A stretch of DNA of 64,000 nucleotides from Caprimulgus europaeus (GCA_907165065.1 OU015528.1:76923474-76987473), one strand, 5' to 3'. Shown: positions 1-14,149, counted from the first letter of the stretch. Translations and numbers: made by a program. Notes: a model not told the origin generated them from the letters alone.

Positions 1-3000
1 GTCCAGTTCCTAATTCTGGACCCACTTAATTGGCTTGGAAATTTCCATGGGGACTAAATGTGGGAGTGAGGATATATCTAAAAACATCTCTGTTTCTATT
101 ACAGCCTGGACTCAAGGAGAAGACTGGTCTGTGGAACTGAGAGGCCTCACAGCAAAGGCGGTGGAAAGCTGAGCAGAGGGCTGAGGCTCGAGCCAAAGGT
201 CTTTTCAAGGGTCTTTTTATTCTGGTTTGATATTGTGGATCTTTGAGACAACAGATCTTCATTAGAATAAATACACAACTCTCTCTCTCTCCCTTCTTCA
301 CATATCCCTTCCTAATCTACACTTTATAAATCAGTTTTAACTGTTTTACTGCAGACTTGTGTGTCCACAAATACCACATATTCAGGACATGGCATAAATT
401 GTTTGACCTTCCAGTTGCTGCCAACACAAAATTATTCATCTCAATTTTCTCAACAGTGGAATAAATTCTTCCTGAAAAGGAAGAATTAAAAATACACTTG
501 GCCAGAAAAGAGGACGAGAGATGAAGGGTGGGGGGGAGAGGTGGGCTCATTAATCTGTTCTAATAATAAATCCTTATCAGTTATGCATTTCAGTTACTCC
601 TTCAGCCTCCACATTCTATATTTAAATACATCTGCTTCAGACATGCTTTGCCAATTAGTTGGTGATATTAACTGTTCAGTACTATCTATTAACACATGGC
701 ACTACTGAACAGCATGAGAGACAAGCTTGACCAGGAGAGATAGTAATTCATGAGGCACACGTTTCTCTCTATAACTCAGAAGTAGGAAGATAGGAAAGTG
801 GCACAGCAATTGACCTAGGTTGTACATCAAGTCTAAATAGACATAGAGTAAATTACAGACAAGTGAGACAAGCTACTAACTGTTCCCTTAGCAGCCCATA
901 ATGTCAGTAATTCTATTACAATGATTGCTAGTTATGCAATGTAGTTCTGAGGTAAATTTTTCTTTTTTCTTCCCCCCCCCCCTCCCCCATCTCTCTCTGT
1001 CTCTCTGTCTTTCTGCATTGTAAGATTTGTATCCCAGTGATGGAATAGACGCATGTAGGGGCCAGAAAGGGTCATTGTGATCACCTTGCAAGAGACACTT
1101 GCAAACCACACAGGCATGGATCTTCTCTGACCAGATTCCTGATTTAACTAGAGAGCAATGTCAAAACAGTTTATCTGGTCTATCATGCCATAGGAAAAGG
1201 TATTGTAATATCCTAATGGTTTTAATCTCTTGCAGTGTGATAATGTAAAGTTTTTCAAACTGAGCTGGATAGCTTTGAATTAGTACTAGAATAACAGCTA
1301 TGCTCAGACATCTGAATTAGGAACTAGATCTCCATTAATTTTAATAGGAGCTTGGACACAGTGAGCTGTAGCTCGCCCTTTCCATTGCCTAATCACATCC
1401 ATTCCAAACTGAAATGCCTTGGGGTGTCCTGCTTGTCTTTTCACTGCTTCTCCAGAAAGGTGTGAGTCCTCTCTGGATTTTGTACCTTTTCTACTAGTCT
1501 TGTGTAGACGTTTCAGATGCTCTAGAACATTTCCGTTGGAAAGCAGTTTACTCATCTAACAGCTCTTACTTCTGGAAGATGGTGGTGATAAAATGGATGT
1601 GGAATTTAATTTTTGTGATAATCTGGCATTTACTGTCTCTGCTTGGAGGGCTTGGGAGAGTTGCATTTTGGGTGAGGCTCTGTACTAGGACTCTGCAGAT
1701 CACAGTCGTGTTCCTGTTCTACTACCAGTCTCTGGAATGACCTTGGCAACTTACTAAGGGTGGGATTCATCCTCCTTATTTTACAGCCATCTGTAGGTAG
1801 TCATTTCAGCCACACAGGTCACTGAATAGATGCCTATAACAAAAGGGCAGAATCAGTCTCTAGAAATGCTTCTCTCACTCAAGGACCTCTAGAAGAAATC
1901 TGACATAGCGTAGGTGACATTGAATGACTAATTAGACAATTAAAGGAAATAAAGATTTTCCCCTTTCTTTGTCTTTCATTTGTTTGTTTATTTTGTGACA
2001 CATCAGGAGGTGGAGGTAAAGACTTAGATGCCATATACAAAGTCAGAGCTGAAGGGCATTCCCATTGTCTACAAGCAAGTAAACAATATGGCCGAGTTCT
2101 GTACAGTCTGGCTTCTTTTCTCCTGTTTCTTAGGGCAAAACTGACAACTGAGAAAATACTGACCCACAGCTAAAGACAGGGAAGTAACTGCTATCAGACA
2201 GGGTATTTACCCAAAAAGGGGTAATTCTGCAGGAGTTTCATCCTTTTGCAAGAAAAATACCATTGAAATATCCATAGAGATCTCTCTTCCAGTACTGATC
2301 AGTGCTAATTTAATGCTGACTCTCTTCAAATCATAAAAGATTATGTTCAACACAGTTACAATGCATACACCAACCCATGTTTTCATCTAGTTATTTTTTA
2401 AGCCCCAAGAAGGTCAAAGTCCAATACAAGGAAAAAACAGTGACAAAAGTATTATTCAAACTATCAAATGGAAGGAAAATTTAGTTCAATTCCATGGTGC
2501 ATTTAAAACCAGGAACAAATTTTTGTTATTTTGTATGTTTTCACAGTGTAATTATTGACAGACCGTAAAGTTACATGAAGTTGCTTGGAGCATTTGGCAA
2601 ATGAGAACCAGGCTCATTCTAGTTGTTTGAATTACTAGCATGTGGAAAATTGGTGAAGAAATAGAAATATCCAACTTCCAAGAAGAACAGTTGATACCTT
2701 CTGATGACATCAAAGAGCCTGTTTACAAATAGATGGATCAAGGTTGCCTAAACACAGGTGGTTGAACTGTTTGAGTACCCTGGAGAAGCTGACATCTCCG
2801 TGACATGATGCAGGATTTTTGGTAGATCTGTACTACCCTTGCAGTTGTGACAGATCACAGATCATGTAGTATCTCATATAAATGCCTGAAATGCCTGTGT
2901 TTAGGTAAATGAACCCTATTCAGTATGTCAAAATCAAAAGTTAGCAATTATTTGGAATTAAAATCTATTCTACATACACACCTGGCATGAGCATTGTGCA

Positions 3001-3407
3001 ATGGGTGAAGGTAAATGGTTGTATTTAGTCATGCAGCATTAAAGAAGGGTATTTGTACTACCTACCTTTATACAGCTACACTAGAAAGCTTAAATCTGCA
3101 AACTGTCTGTATAGATGAGAGAGAAAGAAGGGCAGGATTCAAAGGAGAGGTCTGTTGCATGCTTTAAATGATGCTCTGAAGAATACTTTCTTTCCTTGTT
3201 GGCTACAAAAGGGTACAAGCAGACTCTTTATATCAAACAAGCTCTGAGCTAAATGGCTATGGTCAGACTGCAAATGCTGGCCCTTCTCTGGTCTGGAAAC
3301 TGACTCTTTACAGCATCAAATTCTTCATAGATATTTATGGACCTGCAAAAGAAAGAAGGTCCTAGATGTTTTGAAATCCTAATCCTAAATTTGACATTGC
3401 TCCTCCT
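1..3407. other. Non-coding unique sequence, no gene recognised
   Basis: This stretch is AT-rich and contains only short accidental reading frames on both strands. I see no splice-flanked coding block, no CpG island and no RNA gene. A polypyrimidine tract lies at 962-1014. Near 1730-1800 there is a faint resemblance to the conserved central part of MIR-type SINEs (a statement like 'ccttggcaacttactaa' followed by 'tctgtagg'), but it is too degraded to annotate separately. A short phrase at 1327-1357 (a 'ctccattaattttaatagga' type string) also resembles ancient amniote repeats; I do not claim it. Confidence 0.6.
962..1014. repeat. Polypyrimidine tract (T-run, C-run, CT/CTGT repeats)
   Basis: A run of T/C, then 11 uninterrupted C, one T and five more C, followed by CTCTCTCTGT-type repeats. 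The complementary strand is a long G run that could form a quadruplex. It is simple sequence, so the open frames crossing it, which encode poly-glycine on the minus strand, are not genes. Confidence 0.85.
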
Positions 3408-3532
3408 GTACTGTGGGAAACTCACATAAGCACCTCTTGCTGATCTGTAAGAAGAGATGACTGTGCATAGCTACCTTCCCTGTCAAGTTCTGGGAAGGAT
3501 TATGGATATGGTAAATTAAAAGTCCTTTGAAG
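3408..3532 (+). repeat. MIR/CORE-SINE-like ancient SINE fossil
   Basis: The order of phrases matches the conserved core-to-tail layout of amniote MIR-like SINEs. First comes a 'ctgtgggaaactcacataag' block, then 'ctgatctgtaagaagagatga', then 'tagctaccttccctgtcaag', then a 'ggaaggattatggatatggt' block, ending near 'gtcctttgaag'. In well-preserved relatives these read as the 'loses the cautious sum' central core followed by a gatAATAc-type stretch, a gttGTGAGGATTAA block and a gtaaaGCgCTTtGAg block. Divergence is high, as expected for an insertion that predates birds. The assignment is by eye; a related L2-type tail is the main alternative. Confidence 0.5.
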
Positions 3533-6500
3533 TATAACCAAAAAATGTCAAAAAAGGGCTAAGGCATATTGTTGATAAAAGTGGTCATGGAATATGTTGT
3601 AAGGAGAGCTACTAAGTCTTAAGTCATGCCAATACACTTCATAGAGTACATTATGTGAGTTCTGCAGCCTTCAGCGAAGCAAGCCCCCATGCATGGTTTC
3701 AACTTATACATGTACACAGAAATGTCTGCAGGAAGCTAATATGTACAGAAACATGAGTCTATGGTGTCCTGCAGAGCAAAACCACATCACGTTAGAGGAA
3801 ATTCATAGCACATCTGTCCAGCTGACATCGCAGACATCTGATTTACAGCTCTGAATGCAGGCAAGGATGGTTGCAACTCCAAAGTATCAATAGAAGCCTT
3901 GAGGATCCAAGCATTTGCAGTTGAAAAAAAGTGAGATCAACTGGGAACAAGAAAGAGGGATCTAGAATGAGAGGTGGTTTTACCTGATTCTGGATATTAG
4001 GAGTATACCCCAGATAGAAGTAAGGCTATGCCTATTTGAGGGAAACACATATAGACTGCCTCAGAGAGGTTTTGTGACAGAGACCAGTACAGAAAAAACA
4101 CTGCTGTTCAGTACCTTCAGAGACTGCAGAATCTATAAAAGTGACTAGTGTTTGAGATACAAGTGAGAAATTTGTGTCAAAAATGAGGTCAGAACCATCA
4201 TCCCACAAAAGAGAGAAAATTATCTGCATCTTTTAACATGCAGATTATAAAGTTTTGAAATGTCTTTCCTTTATATTTTAGAGTTATCTGGACTTTATTT
4301 TCAGACAATTTTATTTCCTATGCTCTCTAGGAAATAACTGAGTAATAAACCTAGTCTGAAGCCATGCAAATTGAAGGACAACATATTATAATTAGACACA
4401 CAATAGACCCCTACTGCCCATTCCCCCCTTGTTAGCACCTCCAGGTTGTGCTTAGATATAAAGGTAGGAACTGATTGACCAGATCTGTCATGAAATACCT
4501 GGGACTGAAGACTTGTGGGAACCCATGCTGCTATGATGGAGTTGAGGATGAGTAATCCAATGAAACCTAGACCAGCTGGGACACGCTGTGACCTGTCGTG
4601 TGACGTTTTGTGTGACCTGATAAACTGACATCACACTACCACTCCAGCTAAAGCATAGAGTTTCATGCTCTGGATGAGATGAAAGGTAAAAGGTTTCCAA
4701 CAAGCTCTGAATCTATGCTACTGGGATATGAGAGGTGTCTTCATATTCTTTATTGTTCATTGAGGGTATTTTGAAGGCAAATTTGAGCATTGTGCAGGAT
4801 GGAATCCAAGTCTGTTTGTAATCATCCATTTCTGCTCAGTTTGTTTTGAAATTCTGTCTGAATTAAAAGCTATTAAATCTTAACTCTTTCTTTAACACAT
4901 TTCATTTGAAAACCTTTGCCATCCTTTTATTCCTAAAAATGATTTGTTAATTTTGTTCTTCATTAAAATGTAATTCATCATTACTGAGGATGACACCAGT
5001 GTGTAATACCTTGGTGATTCTTTCTTATGGGGACTGTGGGAATGCTAATTAAGTCACTTTGGAGCAAGCACACCTGTGAAGCAGGTAAACATTTATTAGC
5101 TCATTTTTAAAAATGAACATAAAAAAAAATGTTTGTTGTGTTCTGTGCAGCTTTTCTTTTCCTTGAAGGCACAGAGAGATGAAGCAACCACAATCCATAT
5201 TATGAAATTAGAATGCAATTATTGCTTTAAGTAAAACAAAGCCCAGCCTCACACAAAAGGTGTGGAAACTCAAATTGCTAAATGATCCGATCGTAGTCAC
5301 ACTTGGTAATCATCTCCAGTGTTTTTTTGGCAGGGCCCTGCTATGAATTATGATGGGAAAATTAAAAGACATGTCTTGTCCCATGCCGTTGCCATGTAAA
5401 TGTATGCTTCATATGGAGATGTAAACACTGGAAAGATCTTGAGTTACACTGCCTGTGAGTAATTGCCATCTCTATAAGCAGGCTATTTGGAGTTGTAAGA
5501 AATAGGAAAATTACGCCTTTTGTTCAAGATTTGACAATGTGGAAGAGCCCTGCCAGACCTGTCTTGTTTAATCATGTTAGCTCAGCAGCAAAACGAACAA
5601 CTTCTTTTAAAGGCAACTCAGAGCTGCTGTAGGAGGAGGTTGTAATTCAGTGCGTGCTCCCTCCTAAGCCGTTTGCACTGTTACGCTCTTAGCATGAAGA
5701 ACCTTGAAGGGATTCCAGGCTGCATCGTTTTGAGGAGAAAGCAGTCTTTAAGTCATAATATTTCTGAGACACCCATATGTGACTTTTCATAAAGTCAGAA
5801 TATCTGCCCCATTACCGTTATCTGTTGTGCCAGGGGTTGTATACACTCATACGCAAGATCATCCATGGACTAAGGCAATGCAAGGGAATGTTGTCATCTC
5901 CATGGGACACTTGGGTGTGTGAGACACAGAGAGATTAATGCCCTTGTCATCACACATCTGGTCCATGGCAGAGACCCAAGGCAAAGCAAAGCAGACTGCA
6001 GGGGATGGCTCAGTGGGTATATACCCTGAATCCTTCCAGGTTGCACGCAGGTCTCCTCCGTCACCTCCAGCTCTTCGCACATCCTTCTCTCAGGTATGTC
6101 AACAAATGTCTGTGTGTCAGCACATCCAGGCAAAGGAATTGGTCTGATATGTGCAATAAGAATGAAAATGGGGCCAAAGAGATCCAATCTGAATCTGAGA
6201 ATAAGCACTAGGCAATTAAAATTATTTATTTATTTAAATTTTAAAAGAGGCCTTATCTTCTCTAATGCATCTGTAGAAAATTTTGCTCATTCATCTCCAT
6301 CTGCATCTGGTTTTCAGACCGACCCAGGTACTGGTCAAGATTATGATTTTCAGGAATAACTGTATGTGAGAGAGTAGATACACTGCCTGAAGTTTATTCA
6401 GACTTTTCTCCCCGATCCAAACACTTCATTACAGTCAAAGGCAAAAGGCATATTTAGGGACGATGGAGGACAGGATTCAGTCATGCTTGGTACTATTTAC

Positions 6501-9432
6501 TACCTCTGCTCCCTATAGAAACAGGGAAAGAGAAAGAAAAAGAAAATTACAAAACTTGCTACCTCTTGTACTGCTCTATATTAAGAGACATTCCCTTAGA
6601 GAAGAAAGCTGCCGAAGGTTTTTTGAGTAGCTGAAGCATGCTGACTCGCCACATAGCCCAGGCTGTAACATATTCTTAAGTCCAGTTTGAAGGCAAGCAT
6701 GCTCTTCAGGGGAAAAATGTTCAGTCTTTATTTGTACATCTCCAGCAATAGTGAAAAACTTTTTTGAAAGCATCAGTTTGCTGTTCTGATTGTTAAGTGG
6801 GTTTATGTTTAAAACCTACCTCTTTTCCATCTGAATTTTTCTGTCTCCTATTTTTGTTTACTGGATATTTTTTTAGACTGCAAGCCTAAGAAAACTATCA
6901 TCAAATGTATCTTTGTCATGTAGATGTATATACAAGCTGAAATGAAATCACTGGTCAGCATTCTCTTTGATAAGGCATTTGTGAATTAGTTCATTGTGTC
7001 TTTCATGCCAATGCAAGCCCACATTTCAGTATTTCATCATTCCCCTGACTGACCAAGGTATGAACAAAGGGTTCATGCCTGAAGGGAAAAATCTGACCCA
7101 TAAAGGATACACACCCATAGATTAAAAACCTCATAGCCTGTGATGCACCCTGGGCACTCAAAAGCAAAGTAGGACTTCATGCTCCTTTCTCCCTTACTAT
7201 GTTTCTATTAGCACTCCCTATTACACTATATGTTCCATATTTTGTTGTGAAAGTTGTTCACTTTCTTTCCATCAAAACAACATCCAGCCTTCAGATTTAC
7301 ATGAATTGATCTTTTCCACAGTGGTTGACTGCTTTTCGCTACACTCCTTCAACTAATTCCTGCAGGTCAGGGCAAGATGTGGGAAGTCCTGGCCACTTGT
7401 GGCCATGCCATTTGTAGGCAATGTCCTCAGAGCTCAAAGGCAAAGGTTGAAGATATCTTGGGGCACGGTTGTTTCAGTGCTCCATACCTTTCTTTATTTG
7501 CTGGTGTTGCTGGGTTCTGTTTATTTGTTGCCTCTTTAATATCATGTCTTCATTTTTTTTTTCTTCAAGACTGAAATAAAGAAGTTCAGGCAGGAAGTGT
7601 CCAAGTCTTTGAGTCCTGGCCCAAGCCTGTGTTATGTTCTGCTTCTTAAAATTTGGCTGATCTGTCAAATATTGTTAAGAGAATCCAAATTTCACCAATT
7701 TGTCTCTAAAACTAATAAGCACCCTACCAGCCCTCTTGTACTATCTGAATAATCCTGTCAGGTTTGCCTATGGACTTTCACATGTCACCAGTCTTGTTAC
7801 ATCCAGTTAGTATTAAAACAGATAGATCAAAAACATCATGAAATGAAGACTTCTTATCTTGGTGGGAGAGTCCCACCCAGAACTAATAAGATGCAGAGCC
7901 TTGAGTGAGTTATAAACTACACATGCAGCAAAATCAAACATATGCACGGTGCTCTCGCTGAGTGTTCTCTGTTCACGTTATATCCACCATATACGGCTGT
8001 CACAGTTGTCTTCACTGCAGTTTCTTTCAGCAAATTGAAAGCATAGGGCACCTCCACCTAGTCTTTGACCCATGCAACCACAGGGTTGTAAAGGAGAACG
8101 TTTCAGAATAAAAGTAGTGGTGTATATGAGACGAGGGCTCCAGTCTGCTAGCAGCTGTACATTTATCAAGTAAGATAACCCACTCTCCAAAGCTTTTTCT
8201 TCCCATGATTAATTTCTACAGTGGAAGTAGAAGGTGCTGAGGCACTAAAGCATTCCTGACAGTGGGATGCTGAGTCTTGGGGAACTATTAGCAAAAAAGT
8301 GCACAAGATCATTGCTTGGTGTTCCACACTGGGCACTGACAAATGCATGAACTCTATGTATTGCTTATCCAAGAGAAATAGGTACAGGCACTAATTTTAA
8401 TTAACAAAGAGAGTACCAGAGAACTCCAGTACTGTGGATTTTGCACATCCAAAGAATAGATAAAACTATGTTTTTTATGGATTCACTGTGATCAAACAGC
8501 TTGTTCTTTTTGAAGCAAGGACACCATTCACTATAGTATTTAGTTAGGTACCCATTATTTACTGAAATCTATGAGGTACCTTCACAGCCATTGCACAGCA
8601 AGAAAATCTGACTTGGGTAGAGCTCTGTCATATTTTGCAAACTCGGGATCTTAGCTTACTTTTTATTTACATATTTTTGTAACAAACTGCTCTCATAACT
8701 ATTAGAATGTATGTGACTGTCCCATGAGTCCACTATTTACAGCTTAAAATGTGGATTTTAAAAAGCTGAAAGATTCTTATATGGGTTTGTAGACAATTTG
8801 CTTATTTATTTACCTAATAGCTGTTATGTTAATCTTCTGTGTTTTGTTTTTTTTTTTCCTAGTGCAGCTGTCATATATACTTATAGGTGGATCTGTTAAT
8901 GAAACCTGTTATTAACACTGTCCAGTGCTTCCTGTTATAAGACTCCTTTTCTGCCTTTTGTAATTACCTGTAATTTTGAAATTTCACCTGAGAAGGCCAG
9001 AAGGAGTTACTAAGGCATTATTAAGCAGTTACATGCTTTAGGTTGGTGGAGATTGTTTATTTTAATCCAGTACACTCAAATGAGCAAGAGTCATTGCTGT
9101 GGCTCAGTCTGAGCTGAACTGAAATGGCAGGTAAGTAGGTGGTTTCAGGCTGTCATTGTGAGGCTCTTAGGCTCCCTGTTATCCCTGCAATGTCCTTAGT
9201 GAGACAAGAAAGAGCAAAGAGCAGGTACCTATGTGTGCCATCACACTACAGGTTCTACCAATATTGCAGTCTGGTTCTCCAATGCGCAGATACTTAACTT
9301 GCCTGGAGAAATCTGCATGCCAAAACCTAAAACCAGATGTCTCAATATGTGAACTGAATCCCACCATCTCAAAAATAAGTGAGAAGAATTGTCCAAACCA
9401 TGTAAATGTTGAAAAATCAGCAGATTTTGAGG
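3533..9432. other. Non-coding unique sequence with one possible conserved block
   Basis: No coding gene is recognisable. The sequence is AT-rich, with short T and A tracts (for example near 7550 and 8847). The reading frames around 5860-6360 overlap on both strands, have no family resemblance and carry no codon bias. The only part that stands out is 5270-5710, listed separately. I saw no young CR1 insertion in this interval. Confidence 0.55.
5270..5710. promoter_or_regulatory. Possible conserved non-coding element
   Basis: This block has a more even base composition than its surroundings, no simple repeats, and retains several CpG sites (for example gatccgatcgtag near 5286, the acgcctt near 5513, aaaacgaac near 5591, cagtgcgtg near 5650 and gttacgctc near 5682). 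It contains homeodomain-like TAAT cores and a taatcatgttag string. In a CpG-depleted desert these traits can mark a constrained enhancer. There is no direct evidence of function in the sequence, and chance retention is a real alternative. Confidence 0.22.
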
Positions 9433-9465
9433 AAAAAAAAAAAAAAAAAAACCAAACAAAAAAAC
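9433..9465. repeat. Poly-A tract followed by A/C-rich tail
   Basis: About eighteen A in a row, then an accaaacaaaa string. On the minus strand it encodes the poly-phenylalanine of the longest frame in this part of the window (9179-9679), which is therefore unlikely to be a gene. It could be the remnant tail of a retroposed sequence, but no recognisable body lies beside it. Confidence 0.8.
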
Positions 9466-11280
9466 CTGGAATATTTCCAGTAACATTTAGCAAGGAGAAC
9501 CATGGAAAAGCCCAGAAGGAAACCGATAATTCTGTCATCAACAGGTAATAAATAATGGTGGAGAGGACCACCCACTGAACAATGAAGATAAAACACAACT
9601 TTGAGTAGCTTCTCAGGGAGAAAGAACCAGCCAATCTGCTATCTGAATGAGGGAAAAAGACTTTTCGATTGTAATACACATCGAAACAAGGGTGTGAAAA
9701 CCAAGGGGAGTTTTATGTGCATACATGTAGGTGACCAAAGCTTCACTGGTACCACTCTGGGCTAACCAGAACTGGTGCACACAGTAGGATGACTATGCTG
9801 TGGTGAGCAGCATGCTGATGTGGGTATACAGATTCATAGCCAGGTCTGGCTTCTTTCTGGCTGGCTCATATGGACAGAGCAAGTCTTGGCCTGTATGTAA
9901 TGTCTCCTTTATACAACCAGGTACTTTTTCCATTGCTGAAAGTGTTAGAATTGTTTTTTTAATGGAACTTTTGGGTGGAATCAAAAATAAGATCAGAATT
10001 TTTAAGTCTTGAAGCCTGGACTACCTCTACCTGCAGTGCAATTATTGAGGGATTTATAAAAGACACCAGTGACAGCAGAATTAGCCTAATGTGAAAGGCT
10101 GAGAGAGGGTCGTGGTTTTTTTATGATAGGAGCAGTACAAAACATTTAACTTAACTCCTGTAAATTTTAAGGAAAAGTAACGTTCTAACTTCTTAAATAA
10201 TTGAAGAGTAAATGAAATCTGTGTTAAACTGTAGCTTTACTGATCATGTCATTTCACTGCTCGTTAATCCAAATTCCACTAATTTCTCTGAGGACAGTAT
10301 AAAGGAACAGAAATGCCTATCTGAAGTCTCCTGTCATGCAGTTTTGGTTATTATAGTCACTTTGCTTGGGTTTCTGGTTTTAGGTTTTCCCAAAGAAAAA
10401 AAAAAAATTCCCCCATATCAATTTAAGTAAATTTAGCTTGAATGAGTGTTGAGTACAAAGTGAGATTTGTACTGTCAAATTTTTATAAGTGTAAGGATAA
10501 TCAATCTGATTATTTAATATCTATTCAACAGCTTCATCATATGTCTTCCCCTACAAAAATTAAGTGAAAAAATTAAATGTCACTCTGTTAAAGTAATTCC
10601 TTCTTACTCATTAGTAGCTTAATAGACCAGCTTTAGTTGTTTTGGAAAAATCTGAACATAAGCCAAGGGAAAAGTGAGAGACACCATGACCATTTGTTGT
10701 TGTTGTATATACATTGGCAGTCAAATGTATCACATCTACAAGACCAGTATGTGCACTAAATTCCATGTGGGATTCAGCTATATTGTTCTAACAGCAACTG
10801 TAAAAGCTTTGACCAAGATACAGGGGTCCTTTTGCCTGAGGCACAGCAGAAGCATATAACAGATGATCTCTTTGTCAGAAGACTTCTAACCTAATGAGAA
10901 AAGTTCACAAAAAGTGGAAGAAAACAGACTGATATCCAGTGGGAAAAGTGAGATGCAGAGAAAACAAAAAGTAAAAACTGGACCAAATGCCTAACTGCAA
11001 GTGTCCATGGTTTGGCTCCACAGAACCTGCAGTTTGCTGGAGTAGTGTTCATTATACACAGTGGCTACTTTGGGATACAGTCTTATATTCCTAAGGAGTG
11101 AAAGACAATCCATTTCAATTTTCATATGGTTTGGCTTCAATGGCTCTTTCTAAATCTGTGTTGTTTTTGTTTCTGTATTATTTTGTTTCTGTTAATTCCT
11201 TTTTTGGTTTTTCTATTTTGTGATACTTTTGTCAAAACATTAAATTTTCCACTGTTATTGAGTTGGTTTTTTTGAGGGGA

Positions 11281-11311
11281 TTTTTTTTCTTTTTTTTTTT
11301 TTTTCTTTTTT
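11281..11311. repeat. Poly-T tract with C interruptions
   Basis: Eight T, C, about fifteen T, C, then six T. It is simple sequence and may be prone to length change. Confidence 0.85.
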
Positions 11312-11520
11312 GCTATGCAGGTTTTTAGTTGTTAAGGTTGCATGTTCAGCCTAGCAGTTTTTCCCATTCATGTATCATTTTTGCAAACATTTTTCCTCAC
11401 TCATGTGTGAGTTTAAGGACATTGCCTTAAATCTTTGAAATCTTTCTGAACATATGGACAGAAAACCTTATGTGTAAATTAATTTAATTTTTGAATTACA
11501 TTAATAAAAATTCAAGTGGA

Positions 11521-11546
11521 GGTTTCTATGGGTGGTTTCTATGGGT
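11521..11546. repeat. Perfect 13-bp tandem duplication
   Basis: The unit ggtttctatgggt occurs twice in direct succession (11521-11533 and 11534-11546) without mismatch. It is probably a replication slippage product. Perfect identity suggests a fairly recent duplication relative to the surrounding fossils. Confidence 0.9.
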
Positions 11547-13225
11547 GCCCAGTTTCATGGACAAGTTTGCATATCTCAGTATAAGCTCTTACTACCTGAT
11601 TGCACCCTCAAATATTTGCTTTATGTCCAGAAAAGTTGATTTTATTAATTTACTGTACAAGAGAGAATAAGTCAATGTGTCACCTCAAAATATGTTTGGT
11701 CTCCAAATCTGGTCTGTACCTTCAAATAAAATAATGATTGAGGTGAAGAAAGAGCATTTGAGTGGAATTTCTTTGAATAGAACCTGCAAAAAATGAAAAC
11801 ACAACATAGGAAGAGATTAAGTTCCCAAAATTACTTTTTTTTCCGAATCCTATATGAGTATGATAGGGAAAAGAGACTGTATCCAGTGTGTTTAATGCAC
11901 CCAAGGGATGCACTAATGTCTGGCTAGTGCATGAGGCTTTGTACTAGTGGACAAGCACTTGGTTTCTGAACAGAGCTCAGCATGGGCCTCGACATGTACA
12001 CTGGATCCTGATGCACACTGTTAATACAGGTTATTTGTACAGGAGGCACACAGACACACGCCTGTTTTTTGAAACTTCTGATTCACAAAAGGAAAAAAAG
12101 GCGTCAGCTGGAGTCATAAATCCATCATTCTGGTAGCCAGCATTCTCTCTAACGTCCTTGGCATTGTGGCATAAGGATGAGAAAAAGAAAAACACCACAA
12201 GCCAATATTTTTTTAATATTATTATTATCATGCACTCCCTTTGGCAGAGGAATGGTAGCTATAGGGTCCATGGAGCCATGACAGGCTCTCAAAGCAAGCT
12301 TGTCCAGTTCCCCACATTGGTGTCTTGCACAGTGGCCTCCCTGCCAGGAAGGTCAGCAGTTACAGGACATTGGCATCAATGGCACAAAGCTCACAGAGAC
12401 TCTGCGTGGTTATTAAACTCACATAGTTATAAAATGGGAGCTCACACTTCATATCTTTGTAATTTACTATCTTGCTAGAAATGTATGTGTAAGAAGTGGT
12501 GTAAGATCTCAACATTTTTTTGGTTGTGGAAGTCCATGAAGAATGTAATGACAAAAAGCATGAAATGAGAAGAAGCATGTGGTCTCATTCCCTGTTCCTG
12601 CTAACAAGTTCTCATGTGCCCTTGCAAAGACACATAGCTCCTTTAGGTTCATTCATAAGTGAGCATTAAAAAAATCACTCTTGTTTCTGACCACGCCACA
12701 CATAGACTAGAAGTTTGAATGTGAACAAGTCACAGGCAGGATTCTGCCAGTCTATTTTAGTCCTTCAATATTCAGTATCTACAACTGAGCTAGTCACCCC
12801 AGAGTCCCTTGATAAGATGGAGAGCAGAAGGGTTCTCTGGGCAGAATTAATCTTAATTCATTTTATTCTTAGTCACTCCACTAAAGGCTGGATCACTTGC
12901 CTGCTGCTGTCACCTACTTCTCTTTAGTGATTAAAGAGAACAGCTAGGGTAAGCATCTCCACTTTCTTACTTTTGTCAGTCCCAATCATAACCTATTGGT
13001 GTCTCTGTTTTCATTTCTCACAAGTGTAATGGCAGAACTGTTCTCTCAAACTTTCCCAGTCATAATTATTCAGTTTGTAAAAAATTATATGTAAGGAGAT
13101 TCCAGGCTGATTATCTTGTAGAAAGACATTAAATCTTACATGCTTAACTAGAGTAAGCATACATCATTTGTTATATCTTTGTAAAAAGTGGTAGAAATTA
13201 GTTTCTAACCTCAACTGTAAAGAGT

Positions 13226-13262
13226 AATAACAATTATTATTATTGCTACCATTATTACTAGT
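13226..13262. repeat. Imperfect AAT/ATT tract
   Basis: A taataacaattattattatt string followed by further imperfect ATTATT units. A second ATT-rich tract (atttattattactattattt) lies at about 13438-13467. Tracts of this kind often trail MIR-like SINEs, but no SINE body is recognisable here. Confidence 0.65.
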
Positions 13263-14149
13263 AACCATAAGCTTAATTATGCACAGGGACATGTATGTTT
13301 TATTCTAGCCCTTAAGTCAAAGTGATAAGCCATGGCCTTTACCAATACCATCAACACTCTTTCCAAACATGTAGGTTCTGCCAGCAATAAGCAAGGATTT
13401 TCAAGCTTTAGAGCTGCAATCCTTAAATCCAGCTTCAATATTTATTATTACTATTATTTTTATTATCCTGAATTACCATGCAGATAGAAAAGGGAGGAGG
13501 GATTAATTGTTTTTGAAAGTCTGTCTCTTATGTCTAGGCAAGATATTGATGTGTAGACACAGACAGGAAATTTCATGGAATTCAAAGAAAGGATGAAAGA
13601 CAGTCTCTTCCCTGCTGGTATTTGAACTTGCATTTTCTGCAAGTTTGGGTATTTCTAAAGAGACATTCAGAGGACTAACACATTACTTGCAGCTGCCACT
13701 TAATTGATTAAAGACTATGTTTAATTAAAAACTGTCACAAGAACAGAGCAATGGAAGGATGAGTTAAAATTACATTTCAACCCACCTGAAATAATGAAGC
13801 TCAAAATATACATGCTGAATCACACCGCTAATTGGGAAAGCATTTTCAAGGATAGATCCAGAACCCTTCTGGAAAGATCCAAGAAAACATAATTATCCAT
13901 CTGTCAACATTACCTATGGATCCCTACCTATGGGCTCCAAATGCCTTTGGGTATTTTGGGAGGGAGTGGGTTGAGAAAGTAGAATTAAAAACCTTGTGGA
14001 AAGGCCTATTTTATTCATTTCACATAAATGAACAGAGATGGCAACATCATTGTGCATAGCTGAATGAAATGTCCACGTTTGATGTCCACATGACTGCATG
14101 ACCTTTAAAACCCACATAACATCCCCCTTTGCCACATCTTCAGACACAT

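Larger units (their letters stand above)
9466..14149. other. Non-coding unique sequence with simple repeats
   Basis: No gene is seen. The interval includes a T-rich tract at 11281-11311, a perfect 13-bp tandem duplication at 11521-11546, and ATT-rich tracts at 13226-13262 and 13438-13467. Reading frames are short and unsupported. Confidence 0.55.

Noticed and set aside
1327..1357. Ancient repeat phrase ctccattaattttaatagga
   Set aside because: Too short and diverged to assign to an element.
9179..9679. Minus-strand frame of 166 codons
   Set aside because: It passes through a poly-A tract that gives poly-Phe and shows no family resemblance.
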